Shown here one piece after another: positions 8,777 through 19,666 of a DNA stretch of 64,000 bases. The notes beneath the pieces are model-generated. The model searched no databases. It saw nothing but the letters and a program-made list of their open reading frames with translations, and had not been told where the DNA came from. The translations under genes and the position numbers were made by a program. Location of the stretch: NCBI GenBank assembly GCA_028456385.1, contig JALNQF010000021.1, positions 248,001 through 312,000 on the forward strand, read 5' to 3'. Source of the stretch: Ophiosphaerella korrae (Eukaryota > Ascomycota > Dothideomycetes > Pleosporales > Phaeosphaeriaceae). Numbering within the stretch: the stretch's first letter is position 1; each line of letters opens with the position of its first letter.

Positions 8777-9781
8777 TCAACCCTGTAACGGAACATTCAG
8801 CGCTTTAGATACTATTGCTACATACAATAATAGCAGAATAATGCAGCAGACTATGTCCTGTGCCTTTTTCGATCGCAAGAGGTTTTCAAACAACCAAGGT
8901 TCCTGCTCCCGATTCCACTTTACACAGTCTTCAAACTTGACGCTGGAACCTCCAAAAATGTCCAATGCACTACCAATGGTTAAATCTACCTTGCCATTAC
9001 TAAGACTCTTGACCAATTCTAGGTCTTTTATTGACCTACCCCCGCCGGCATATGTGACTGGGATAGTGCACCATTCGGCAAGCTTGGTGACGAGTTGATG
9101 ATCGATACCACTTTGAAGCCCTTCGACGTCTGCGGCATGGATGAGGAATTCGGAGCAGTAGGGTTCCAGGCGGGATATGGATTCTAGAGCGCTCGTTAGC
9201 TAGGTTTTGCACGTAAAGAAATTGTGAAATACCTTGGTTTAACTCGAAGTCTGTAATGGTCTGCCATTTGTTGGTTGCTACAAACCATTTGTCGTCTTTT
9301 CGTCGACAGCTCAAGTCGATGACAAGCTTGGACTTGTCATTATCGAGGGCATGTAAGACGGCATTCAAGCGTTCCATGGAGAAGATGGAATTTGGGAAGA
9401 GGTAAGAAGTTATAATGACCTACTACAAGCTTGATTAGCCTCTAGTATTCCAATATGGTGTTGCATGCCTCAACTCACTCGCTCTGCACCTTTGGCAATC
9501 CACTCAGCAGCATTCCTGTCGGTAATGCCGCCACCGACTTGCATGCCACCCTTCCATGCATCTATCGCTTCAGTAGCTGCCTGGTCGTTTCCTGGGCCTA
9601 ACATTATGACATGTGCGCCGGTCAAAGCATGTTGTTTGTATAGATCAGCGTAGTATGCCGAGGGGTGTTCCGAGGTCCAGTTTGTCTTCAGGACATCTGG
9701 TGCTGTAGTCGACAACGTGCCGCCGACAATTTGCTTGACGCTACCGGCATGTAGGTCTATGCAGGGCCGAAAACGCGTCAT
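8777..9781 (-). CDS. HIS6: HIS6, phosphoribosylformimino-AICAR-P isomerase (histidine biosynthesis)
   Basis: Catalyses the fourth step of histidine synthesis, opening the ribose of ProFAR to the ribulose form (EC 5.3.1.16) in the cytosol. Exons: 9781-9479, 9419-9233 and 9183-8777. The introns are GTGAGT...TAG and GTATTT...TAG. The spliced frame encodes 298 residues. The start [20 protein letters not shown] is typical of the eukaryotic enzyme and includes the catalytic Asp in CIDLHAG. Later come [23 protein letters not shown] across the first splice, [10 protein letters not shown], and [13 protein letters not shown] with YAGGG (phosphate-binding). The family normally ends soon after the VKWNREQE region, near 260 residues. 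Here about 40 more codons follow with a hydrophobic run ([15 protein letters not shown]), so an unseen terminal intron or a read-out tail is possible. It is divergent from FAF1. Confidence 0.88.
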
Positions 9782-9953
9782 TGTGCTATCAATTGTGATG
9801 ATGCTGTGCTACTCAGAAGTCTAGAGGGGAACTCGAGGTGGGGGGACGGAGGTCCGCAAAGTCTTGGCAGTGGAGACCTTTGCTAGTGTTGGAATTTTGT
9901 AGGCCGGGCTTGTCGCACAGCTTACCCGTAGACCACAACCACGACTCGACAAA
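9782..9953. promoter_or_regulatory. Divergent promoter of HIS6 and FAF1
   Basis: Only 172 bp separate the two start codons, so both promoters and 5' UTRs must overlap here. I see no clear Gcn4-type TGACTCA site. Confidence 0.5.
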
Positions 9954-10790
9954 ATGGTGCACTCTCTCGGTAAACGCAAGCGAATATCTCGAGAAGAGCT
10001 AGAGCAAGCATCACGATCTTCATCGCCCGCTTCAGACTTACATGACTCGGAGGCTGAAGATGTACAAGCTATATTCCAGCGCGCATTCGAGGCCAAGTTC
10101 AAGCCTCTTGCTATAGAACCCAAGAAACAAAAGCTCGAGGTGGCTGAGGAACAAGGGGAAGAGGGTGTAGCCGAGGACAGCGAGTCGGCTTGGTCAGGCA
10201 TCAGCGACGCGGAAGATGGTGTCCAGGTCGTTGACTACACGGACTGGCAAGCCTCCATATCAGCACCTTCGAAACCATCCACAATTAGCAAGCCTACAAA
10301 CGACACCGACCCGACCGAAACCACCAATCTCAAAAATGACCTTGCCCTACAAAAGTTACTGCGTGAATCCCACCTCCTCTCCGCCTCCGCCTCTACATCT
10401 GGAACCTCGACACCCACACTGAGCGCCACAGGCATCGCGCGCCACAAGTCCACAGACCTGCATCTACAATCACTAGGGGCGAAAGGCTCAGTTTTCACCC
10501 AAAAGAAAATGCCCATGGCGCAGAGGAAGCACATGACACAAAAGGCCAGACTAATGGACGAAAAGCGACGCTCAGAAGCCAAGGAGGCCGGAGTTATACT
10601 GGAGAGGCCCACGCTAGCGAAATCAAAGCCAAGGAGAGATGAGAATAGGAAGAAAGAAATGGCAGTGGGCCTGCCCAGCGTTGGCAGGTTTAGAGGCGGA
10701 ACACTAAGCTTGAGCAAGAAGGATGTGCGGAGCATTACAGGTGCGGGCGGTAGGAAGGGGAAAGGGAAATCGAGTAAAGGTAGACGGTGA
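9954..10790 (+). CDS. FAF1: FAF1-like 40S ribosome biogenesis protein (DUF4602)
   Basis: Single-exon gene of 278 codons. Yeast Faf1 is a nucleolar factor needed for early 18S rRNA processing. Here the family signature is the C-terminal block ERPTLAKSKPRRDENRKKE and LPSVGRFRGGTLSLSKKDV, followed by a Gly/Lys-rich basic tail (GGRKGKGKSSKGRR). The N-terminal half is acidic and Ser-rich (DSEAEDVQAIFQRAFEAKFKPL, then EESAW-type acidic clusters) and likely disordered. A second basic block, QKKMPMAQRKHMTQKARLMD, precedes the conserved domain. The start follows directly on GACAAAATGG, a good fungal context. Neighbours are HIS6 (divergent) and LYC1-like (convergent, 203 bp apart). Confidence 0.85.
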   Translation: MVHSLGKRKRISREELEQASRSSSPASDLHDSEAEDVQAIFQRAFEAKFKPLAIEPKKQKLEVAEEQGEEGVAEDSESAWSGISDAEDGVQVVDYTDWQASISAPSKPSTISKPTNDTDPTETTNLKNDLALQKLLRESHLLSASASTSGTSTPTLSATGIARHKSTDLHLQSLGAKGSVFTQKKMPMAQRKHMTQKARLMDEKRRSEAKEAGVILERPTLAKSKPRRDENRKKEMAVGLPSVGRFRGGTLSLSKKDVRSITGAGGRKGKGKSSKGRR

Positions 10791-10993
10791 ACAGGAAATT
10801 CACACCAGTCTACGAAGAACGGCAGTCTTGGGGAATGCCCATGAAATGCCTCGTGCTGGTTCAGGAAGCCTCAATATCAAACATTTATGACTACAATAAG
10901 CCCTAACACACCGCGAAATGGCAAAATCCAACAAACCAAATATAGCCACTTACCCTGAGCAAACGCCGCTCTATGTTCGACAATAAGCTGGGC

Positions 10994-12190
10994 TCAACAC
11001 CACGCATAGTACTCGTTATTGACCCATAGTGGGGTATCCTCGTGTATACCATCAGGCTCATTCTCGTCATACCACATCCCACTCGCAATAGCTTCCTCGT
11101 TACGTTCCACCTCAGAATACTCAAAATCCATATCCGCTAGCATGCTGCGAACCAAGATTGTTGGATCCCAGAGCTCAACTCTATCGAGTTTCCACTCCAA
11201 AGCCTCCCTCTGTGCAGCTTGCAGTACAGCCTTGAGAAATTGCTTTTGGTCGTCAATGATATCTTTGCCTGGCTGCGACTTGGCGTGTGAAGGCAAGCGC
11301 GAGGCTGACTCGTCTACTTCCATCACCAGACGCAGTATGTAAAGGATGTTGCTCGCCGCCTCACTTCCTGGTTGGCTGTAGTATCTACGCGTCCATAGTG
11401 CCCACACTTGCTGTCCTGGTGGACCTGCAATCACTCCTTTAACATCCGCTATCTTGCCGAAGAGGTGCTTGCAGGCAAATTCTTCCCTTGCATAGTGCCA
11501 GCCAATCTGATTGATGCTGGGAATGAGGGATAAGCGCCTAGAACAATTTTCCGCCTCATAGGCCATCAACTTTCGAAGAAGCTTTTCGTCTCTTGCACAT
11601 AGTTCCTGAAGATCGCCAGACCGTACTGGGTTGACCAGTGAGGAATCGGGAGTCGATTGCGGCTGGAATTTCATCGAGATATTGGAGTTGGCAGGATACC
11701 ATCCCAATTTTTTGTAGTAGTCTGGTCCAATATCAGAGTACAATATACTCCCAATACACGGACTCTCGTCTGTTTGCCAGGTGTGTAGTCTTTTCGCCAG
11801 GATTTGCATCATTTGCTTGGGGTATCCGCAGCCTCTGTACTCTGTGGCACAAAAGACGCTCGCTATATTATGCACAATTACCTCCTTTATTTCGCCCTTG
11901 CTATTACTCGTCAGCGAGCGTTTCTTGAACGTCTCACATGAGCTTAGGATTGGCCGCTGATTTGGAGGAAGGTTTCTTTCAACAAGGATCCAAGCTGTCC
12001 GGCCACCGTCTTTTGCTAACGGTGCATCTGCCATAACTTGGAACTCTTCAACGTATAATTCATTTGTGAGCGAGTCTTTCCATGATGATGCGCTGCTTAT
12101 CGAAATAGTGAGTGACTCTTCAGGTGTAGGATGTGCAAGACATAGTTCCGGTGTATCAGAAATTGACAAGGGTTGATGCTCCATAGACAT
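10994..12190 (-). CDS. LYC1: Lyc1-type GNAT acetyltransferase (lysine N6-acetyltransferase family)
   Basis: Single exon, about 398 residues from the chosen ATG; an in-frame ATG lies 29 codons upstream at 12277. I prefer 12190 because the family begins shortly before a PELxLxHPTxEE-like segment, here PELCLAHPTPEE. Features are a GNAT core with NIASVFCATEYRGCGYPKQM (acetyl-CoA-binding loop, R/Q-x-x-G-x-G/A variant) and the diagnostic ILYSDIGPDYYKKLGW, then a C-terminal domain ending with PLWVNNEYYAWC. Yarrowia Lyc1 acetylates free lysine in its catabolism. Filamentous-fungal relatives have not all been tested, so the substrate here is inferred from family only. Confidence 0.82.
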   Translation of the reverse strand: MSMEHQPLSISDTPELCLAHPTPEESLTISISSASSWKDSLTNELYVEEFQVMADAPLAKDGGRTAWILVERNLPPNQRPILSSCETFKKRSLTSNSKGEIKEVIVHNIASVFCATEYRGCGYPKQMMQILAKRLHTWQTDESPCIGSILYSDIGPDYYKKLGWYPANSNISMKFQPQSTPDSSLVNPVRSGDLQELCARDEKLLRKLMAYEAENCSRRLSLIPSINQIGWHYAREEFACKHLFGKIADVKGVIAGPPGQQVWALWTRRYYSQPGSEAASNILYILRLVMEVDESASRLPSHAKSQPGKDIIDDQKQFLKAVLQAAQREALEWKLDRVELWDPTILVRSMLADMDFEYSEVERNEEAIASGMWYDENEPDGIHEDTPLWVNNEYYAWC

Positions 12191-12744
12191 GGTTATTGTG
12201 AAGGTTTTCAATATTATGAGGCCTCCAGCTACAAGAGTTGGATGAGACATATGCAGTTTTGTCTTGGCAAAATACACTCCTCACGTGATCGACGTCAACA
12301 ATACCTCGGCATAGTCAGGGATGTTGTCTAGCGTATCAGTTATTCCAGTAGACTCATTATTCGATATTGCATGTCCTCTTCTGGTAACCTTATATACGAC
12401 AGCGATTTCATTGGCTTACTCGGCTCGGGTGGTGACCCATATATTTCATTGCGCTAAATGTGGAAGGTTACTCGAGTTCTTGAGAACATGGATTATCCCA
12501 CGGAAATGTGCCTGTAGGCATTGTAATATGGCAAGGAGTTCAGGCAGAACATAGAAACAGAATTTCGATGTTTGTAAAGGGATTCCATTGCTTCAGCTGC
12601 CCCATTTATTATGCCTAATTAAGCTGAACCATAACAATTGAAATACAAAGAACGCTGTCATACGAAGACACCAGCACATATAAAGTTTCCTGTAGAAATA
12701 CTGCTAGGCCTGTGCTCATCCAACCGTTGGCTGAAAGCCATTAT
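12191..12744. other. Intergenic spacer
   Basis: Holds the promoter of the LYC1-like gene and the 3' UTR of the CBM18 gene. No gene is recognised; short plus-strand frames near 12321-12554 show no domain. Confidence 0.4.
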
Positions 12745-15115
12745 CTAAGTTGAAGTGGAGGCACAAATTGGCATACCATTGGGACCTTTGACCGGAACAA
12801 TTGAAACATCATCTAGCTCAAAGAGAGCACCCTGGATGTTGTTACAAGTAATGTCAATAGAGACTTCTTGGCTTGTGGCTGTCACAGTGAGAGGAGTATT
12901 GCCAGTGCCAACTTGTGCCCAGTCGTTGACCTTGGTACCAGTAGGTCTATACGTACTGCCTATTTGCTTTGCGTTATAGGAAAGCTTGAATGTGCAGTCG
13001 TTGTTTTTGCGTTCCGATTTCGCCCACATATTGACAGTCACTTGAACGCCAACTGGGATCGGGACTGTTTGCTTTATAGTCAGTTGAGCACTACCGGTAG
13101 CTAATGTGCCCGTAGCTGCTAATGCATATTGCCCTGAATGAACAGTCCCGGTTTTCAAGTCGAAGGTTACATCCTTTTGCGTTGTGGACATCCACGCAGG
13201 GGCGAACGTTGTCTCAAAGTCACCATTAGTGACGTAATTGGTGGGTGCGGGATAGCAAGATGCTGTAGGGGTAGCACTAGACGAAGCTTTGGATGTTATG
13301 GTAGCTAGTGTCGAGGATGGCGCTGGAGGCGTGGCTGTACTGGAAGATGATAGTATAGATAATACAATACTACTTGATAACGACGATGTGGACGAGGTGG
13401 CCGGGCTTGATGAAGAGGCAACTCCTGACGAAGATGCAGCTGAACTGGCTGCGGCAATGGACGAGCTAGAGATAGGCGCTGCCATGGACGAGCTTGAAGC
13501 TGCGACAGATGAACTGGAACTGGACACCACGACAGAGGAGGAAGCTACCCCTACGGAAGAGCTAGCAATAGCAGCAGAGGAGCTGGATGCTGCAACGGAA
13601 GAGCTGGATGCTGCAACGGAAGAGCTGGATGCTGCAACGGAAGACGAAGCCGGAGCGACAGAGGAGCTAGAACTAGACACTATAATAGGAGAGGCCGCCG
13701 CAGAAGAAGAACTAGAGGCAGCAACAGACGAGGAAACAGTAGCTGCAGAAGAGGTAGATGGTATAACTGAAGAGCTGGACGCCGCGACTGAGGAACTGGA
13801 TACCGCAACTGAGGAACTGGATACCGCGACTGAGGAACTGGATACCGCGACTGAGGAACTGGACACCGCAACTGAGGAGGCGACTGCTGCAGATGATCTG
13901 GATGCAGAAAATGAGCTGAGCGCTGCAGCATGAGAGGAAACAGCAGGAGCAGATGAGCTTGAGACAACGATGGACGAGCTTGAGCTAGGCCCAACAGAGC
14001 TGGCAGCAGATACTGCAACTGAAGAGCTGGAATTAGACACGGCCAGAGCTGCTGAAGAAGATGATACTACGCTGGTCGAAGATGGTACCACGATAGGGGA
14101 TGCGGCCGAGCTGGACGAAGAAGGCACAACGGCGCTTGAGCTTGAAGCTGCCTTTGTCGAGCTCGAGGGAGCTGGAGTCGAGGACTTGGTAGACGACGAG
14201 GCCTTGGTTGAGGACACATTGGTTGAAGATGCTTTTGTTGATGTCTTGGCCGTCGATGATGCCTTGGTTGATGTCTTGGTGTCTGGAGTCGATGACGGTC
14301 CTACAGATGAAGAAACAGAGCCACACTGGCCGAAGCCAGTTTGACATAGATCACCGCAGTAAAGGGACGAGCTTCCACAGTATCCATAACTGTGAATAGT
14401 CAGTTATCTGGGTCTTGTAAAAAGGATGATATTTACCCTGAGCAGCAGTTGCCGAATCCAGATCCAAGACAGCTAAATCCACCAGTAGCTCCCATGATAT
14501 TACCACATCGGCCATCCTTGGAAACATCTGGAGAGGAAGATGGGGTAGTAGCGGAAGAGGGAGTAGAGGTGCGAGTGGCGGTCGAGAGGGTCGTAACAGG
14601 ACGAGTAGATGAGGAAGCAGGAGTATTGCAAGATCCAAAATCTGAAAGGCAACCGGCATCACAATAGATTGATGTAGTACCGCAGTATCCATAACTAAGC
14701 ACGAGAGGTCAACCTATGATCAATGTAGATAGGGTGAAGTACACAAACCTTGAACAGCAGTTACCGAAGGCACTTCCCTGGCATGTGTATCCATTTGCAC
14801 CACCACAAGAACCGTCAGGCGAGATTGTGCTGCCGCCGGTAGTTGGTGGAGTAGAGCATGTCCCATACTGAGACTGGCAGCCGGTTTCGCAGTACACACT
14901 GGTACTACCGCAATAGCCGTACCTAGAGGTCAGTCATTAGAAAATGCGTCTTATAAGTAGTGAGTAGAGAGGCCCTACTCGGAACAGCAATTCCCAAAGG
15001 CACTGCCTGCGCAAGTGAGACCTCCACCTGTAGCACCACAAGAACCATCTGTGCTGACGGCCTGACCATTGACCGCGGCAAAGGCCGCAAAGGCCCATAG
15101 CAAAGATAAGTGCAT
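12745..15115 (-). CDS. Secreted chitin-binding protein: three CBM18 domains, Ser-rich stalk, C-terminal galactose-binding-like domain
   Basis: Exons: 15115-14979, 14922-14749, 14694-14437 and 14389-12745; the spliced frame gives 737 residues. The N-terminus MHLSLLWAFAAFAAVNGQAV is a signal peptide. Three hevein-like CBM18 domains follow, each with the Cys-rich pattern DGSCG / TC-GS-FGNCCS / YGYCG / YC--GCQS-(Y/F)G-C. Next come about 250 residues dominated by Ser, Ala and Val. The last 170 residues (from CYPAPTNYVTNGDFE, ending ELDDVSIVPV) resemble a CBM4_9 or galactose-binding beta-sandwich. All three introns are phase 2 and fall at the same point of the CBM18 fold, between CCS and YGYCG, so the domains probably arose by exon duplication. 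The likely role is binding chitin at the cell surface or shielding it outside; no catalytic domain is present. The function is inferred from domains. Confidence 0.85.
13579..13877 (-). repeat. 21-bp in-frame minisatellite in the Ser-rich stalk
   Basis: Two blocks of 21-bp units lie inside the CBM18 gene. There are three near-identical copies at about 13579-13641 and five at about 13775-13877. Each unit encodes SSSSVAV or SSSSVAA heptads. The period is a multiple of three, so copy-number change alters stalk length without breaking the frame. Confidence 0.8.
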
Positions 15116-17226
15116 ATCGTATATTAGTATTAAATATATGTCAATTATGATAACGAGTGACGGTGTCGAATCAGAATGAGTGATGATTCGACGTGCTGGC
15201 TGAACACCGAATGAGCGAGGTCGTGAAAACGAGTGTGAAGACTAGACTCGAGAGATCAGTGCTATATAAATTCAAGCCTCTCCATTATATTCTACAGAAC
15301 CCTGCCGAATATTCTCGTTTCACCAAGTCAAGTCAACAAACTCCATGTTCTTGGTTAGGACCAAAATGATATAATCTAGACTCTAGTTACCATGTCCGGT
15401 AAGGTCGTAGGTGATGAGGCTGAGTTTAGCGTGCGCTTAATTAAGATAAGCAAATTGGCAAGTCATCCAGCCTTACCCCTGACGCTTCTCAGCCTCTGAT
15501 TGTCAAGCCTTGTACGCCATTGACAAGCATCTACGCGCTCCTGAGAGATGAAGGCGGGAAAAGTAAGCTAAATCAACCTTTCGGATTTATAACCCCTGAC
15601 AGAGTTCCGCAGATTACCCATACGCCAGCCCAACGGTGCCTAGATGTAAGTTTGCTTGCTCGGAAACAGCGAAGTGTAGCGAGCCAAGCTATTGGACAAA
15701 TAGCAAAGATCTGCACGCGTAAGGAGAGTGATGCACATCGTTCAGCGCCGTGTATGCAAACACCGATGATATATTGGAGGATCAACCCGAAAAGGTTCCG
15801 GGTGTCAAGGATTAGGAATAGGACCTCCAATGCGGAATTATTAGGGAGAATGTACTGTATAGTTCTCGCAGGTGGATCTGTTGTGGAAAATGAAGGCTTA
15901 TGAATCGCAAAACGACAGGCAGAGATACCTAACTGGGAACGCAGAAAAGGTAGAAATTCCCAGCCGGGTATTGATCGAACCAAAACTGGCACCCAGATAC
16001 ATAGAGGAAGCCAATCGTAAGCCTACATTCATATATCATGGGTTGCTGAGAACGGCAAGGTCATCCGTGGAAAGCTAATTACCGCCTTATCGTACGGGGT
16101 TTTTTTTTAGCAGCAGGATGGCAAAATGGCATCGAGCTCGCATGAATTATGGTGTTTCTTCTCCAATGGCTGTCATTCAAAGAAGTGTCTTCCTTAGCTT
16201 CCGCGGAAGTTCGCTATTTTTTACCAATGTTGTGTGATTCAAGGTAAACGTTGCTCGTGTATGATGGAGACCGTACATGTCAATCATGTGGTAGCTAATC
16301 ATACCAACTCAAGACGCCAAGGTGTGGTTGCTGTACAGCAAGAATACACTCTTCTACGAATTCAACCTAGATGCACGGCCAATGTCAGCTCAGATGCGTT
16401 GGTTGATCACGATCCTCAATACTTTGCTTTTCTTGCAGATAACCGCAGCCAGCACATAGTCTCAACTTCCGTAGACAATGGTCACGACGTCGGCGGTATA
16501 TCTCGAAACTAGCATCTCATTCATGTATTGCAATCAACGTGTAAGCACCCGTAGCCTAAAAGAAGTCGGGGAAGACCATAGTTGCTCAAATCGTCATGGC
16601 TACTAAGCTGCACTTATTTTGGTTCAAGCATTGTAATAGAACCTAGAGAACACGGTCGAAAGACTTCAATCGGTGGCTCTGGTTTCTGATTTAGCGATAC
16701 GTGCGTACGGTCAAGAACAAGACAAACGTTTCTTTGCCTCTGATTCTTATATTGACTCATTTGTTCAAGTCAACCACTTTGATGAGCAAATCTTTCCCAG
16801 ATCTAAGATAGCCGCAACTAAAGGATCTAGGACAAAGATCAACTGCAAGTTCAATTTCTTCGCGTACTTTAAAGGTCGGATTCCCTTCTTTTCTAGATCT
16901 ACCGTATGCTCCTCGGTTTCGAATCTGCTGCTGAAATAAGATTTGCATGAAATCTTAACTTCATCAAAATTGCAATGCCCTCTAGTCAGGTGATTACCGG
17001 TATGAGTGCAGGCGAGGCTGGCTCTTCGTTGCAGTCGCAGCCTTGTCGCATCTGAGATATCGCTTCGCTGTGCAGCCTCGCACTTAGCTCAGCCTGCCAA
17101 TGAGGGACAAATGAACCCGTGACTGAGCTGGCATGCAGGCCTTGTCTGCCTTGTGATGATTTGCGTTGAACGCGGAGCAGTTTTCATCAAGCCAGTCATC
17201 GCATCATAACTCTAGTACTGTTGGAA
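15116..17226. other. 2.1-kb region with no recognisable gene
   Basis: Contains the promoter of the CBM18 gene (a TATA-like tatataaa lies near 15262). Open frames at 15520-15903 (plus) and 15573-15992 (minus) overlap and show no domain. A poly-T tract is at 16101-16109. No RNA gene was found. Confidence 0.4.
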
Positions 17227-18169
17227 ATGTCTGCGCGGCTGCAAGGAACACCACCGATTCCACTCAACCAGCCAGCAAAACCTTGGAAACAGGTTGGGTA
17301 CCGTGGCTTCTCAGCCTTCCTCGCATCAGACAACGATTTTCTAATATTCCGCCGCTTCGGGTCTGTGAATGCGCGGCTACTACTCTACCTTCAAGATGAG
17401 ATAGCCGTGCTGGAGAAAGATTTAGAGGACCTTGAGGAACTTCATGCGCAGGAAAGTGCAGTAGATATACACAACGGTTCCTTTTGACAAGAGGTATTAC
17501 CAGAAAGAACGAGGCTGCTGAACACACTTAATGTTAAAGTCCGAGAATATAGTAAGCCATCTGCCGAATTTGTAATATGGTTGAGTATTGACCTGTTCAG
17601 ACGAACTGCTCATCCAACATTCCACTCTGCGCAACCGACCACGAGTACCTAAACGAAATATAAGCAGTGTATCAAATTGGCTATCGAATGCACAAAACGC
17701 TATCCTGGACGAGGAGGTTGCGTACATGCAAAATACCCAAGACCTTGTCCAACTTGTTCCCAAGCCGATCACTCCATTGCGCCAGCTATTAGAGAAATCA
17801 AAAAGATTCCGGTTGTCGAAATTGTGGAATAAAAAGCCACATAGTCTGCCGTCACATTACGCGACACATCCAGAGACAGTGCACTACAGTTCTGATGTGC
17901 GTATCGATCGCGTCCTCGGTGTTACAATTACGATACTAGGAATGGGGATGTTGATAGCTCCGCTGTGGGTACTAGCATATACCGACGTTATGTGGAAGAG
18001 ACTATGCGTTATAACGGGCTTCATAATATTATTCTTGGGCTTGGTAGCCTTCACAACTGTTGCGAGACCTTTCGAGAGTCTAGCAGCTGCTGCGGCGTAT
18101 TCAGCGGTGCTGGTAGTCTTCTTGCAGATCGGTGTTGGGGACGGCTGGACAGGCAAAATATCAACATAA
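17227..18169 (+). pseudogene. DUF6594 family membrane protein with one premature stop
   Basis: Fungal DUF6594 proteins have an N-terminal helical domain and C-terminal TM helices; their function is unknown. Here exon 1 (17227-17551) encodes GYRGFSAFLASDNDFLIFRRF and the helix LLLYLQDEIAVLEKDLEDLEE, then a TGA at 17485-17487. The same frame then continues with QEVLPERTRLLNTLNVKVREY, which also fits the family. A standard intron (17552-17600, GTAAGC...CTGTTCAG) joins it to exon 2 (17601-18169). That exon carries the NELLIQHSTLR segment and three TM helices (ITILGMGMLIAPLWVLAY, LCVITGFIILFLGLVAFTTV, AAAAYSAVLVVFLQIGV). The stop is one transition away from CGA (Arg). Apart from it the gene looks intact, so this is a recent pseudogene, a strain-specific null or a sequencing error. 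Confidence 0.75.
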
Positions 18170-18516
18170 TTGGAGTGTTGTATAAATTATTAGAATATAT
18201 CACTACCTTGGGAAAAACCACGTAGCATTAAGGTCTCCTGCCCAAGCTGAAAATAGATTGACTACGTTGCCAAGCCATGACATCGGGACCCATGTATTGA
18301 TCGACTGCGGCTCACATCTCGAACCCGCCCATTTCCCCCCACACCCATTTCCAAGCCCCCAGATTCCGAATCACACTCAATCAGAAGGCACCACAACCCG
18401 ACTGAGCCGCCAACCCCTACACATTGTCGAAACAGCCCAAACCTAGCCACCGAACCTAGTACACCAGCCTCAATCTACCATCCAAACGCTCTATCACAGC
18501 CCTCAAACCCGCAATC
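18170..18516. other. Spacer and TRS33 promoter
   Basis: A C-rich 5' region directly ahead of TRS33. No other feature seen. Confidence 0.45.
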
Positions 18517-19360
18517 ATGGCCTCCGCGCCACAACATCCCACCACCGATACCACCACAACTTCCTATACGGACCCCACATTCTCGCTGGTTAATACGTCC
18601 TGTCTCGACCTGCTCCTCATTGAACTCGTACCCATGGCATATCGCATCACCGCCGACCTGGCGGCGCGCGAAGAAGAATGGATGCAAGGCAGCTCGACAA
18701 AACAAAACAGGCTATCTGGCACAAGCAACGACGCATCGAGTACTGTCGCAGGCACGGGCCTTGGAGGTCTAGTAGGAGGAACGGCAACAGTGGACGAAGA
18801 AGAAGCGAGGGAAGCGGTGTTCCATCGCCTAGAGAGTCTCGGGTACAGGGTTGGATTAGGGGTTGTGGAGCGGTAAATACTTTCCTGGCAACATACGTCT
18901 CGGGCAAACTACGTCTCGGGCAAACTTTTTGCTGATTCCTGATCCCTCTTGTAGGTTTTCTCGCGACTCTCCACGACCTACTACGCCTCTCGATATCATA
19001 AAATTCCTCTGCAAGGATCTTTGGACGTTGTTGTTTCGCAAACAAATTGACAACCTCAAAACTAATCATCGTGGCATATATGTGCTCACGGACAATACTT
19101 TCAAGCCTTTGTCGCGAATGAGCTTCGATACTAAAAAATTCGATGCCGCTATGCAGGCACAATTGGTCGCACAGACAGGCGATGTAGGGCTAGGGAGAGA
19201 GGCTAACACACAGGCAAGAGTGCAACCATTTCTGTACTTTCCTGCGGGTGTGATAAGAGGCTGTTTAGCTAGTTTGGGCATCACGGCGACAGTCACGGCA
19301 GAGTGCGCTGCATTACCCGCGGCCACTTTTCAAATACGGACAGCGGGGGCAAAGAATTAG
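18517..19360 (+). CDS. TRS33: Trs33 subunit of the TRAPP complex
   Basis: Trs33 (TRAPPC6) is a Bet3-family core subunit of TRAPP, the Rab GEF and tethering complex that acts at the Golgi. Exons: 18517-18872 and 18955-19360. The intron is GTAAAT...TTGTAG, phase 2, and the splice makes GVVERFSRDSPR. The protein has 253 residues, longer than mammalian TRAPPC6 because of a disordered N-terminus and an internal Gly/Thr-rich loop (residues about 68-95). Family motifs are SCLDLLLIELVPMAYRI, RLESLGYRVGLGVVER, IIKFLCKDLWTLLFRKQIDN, HRGIYVL-D, and the C-terminal FPAGVIRGCLASLGI with ATVTAECAALPAATFQI. It converges with the malate dehydrogenase gene. Confidence 0.9.
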
Positions 19361-19666
19361 CACCATGAATAGGGGATAATCATACCAGCGGCATTGGATG
19401 GCGTTTGGCGTTTTCATCACTGTGTGAGCACCAGCATTAGACGTATACATTAGCGAAGACGAGGCGGTGGATTGTTTGAAGAGCTTTCGTATTCAGCTAT
19501 CTATCTATGGTGTCTGATTTTGCTCATCCAAATCATGCAAATGCTGATGCAGATGTCAAGGTCTGTCATCGTATTCACGTGCCTCGTCGCTCGTCTCGGA
19601 ATTTATAATTTATCTACCAAGATCATCAATCAGTACGTGTCCAGTTCTATGTTCGTAGGGGTAAAA
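19361..19666. other. Convergent 3' UTR region
   Basis: 3' UTRs of TRS33 (plus) and malate dehydrogenase (minus). The plus-strand open frame from 19472 is antisense to the last exons of the latter. Confidence 0.45.

Noticed and set aside
13289..13933. Long acidic open frame on the plus strand
   Set aside because: It is the complement of the Ser-rich stalk of the CBM18 gene; Ser codons read backwards give Glu/Asp/Ala repeats. It has no domain and no independent support.
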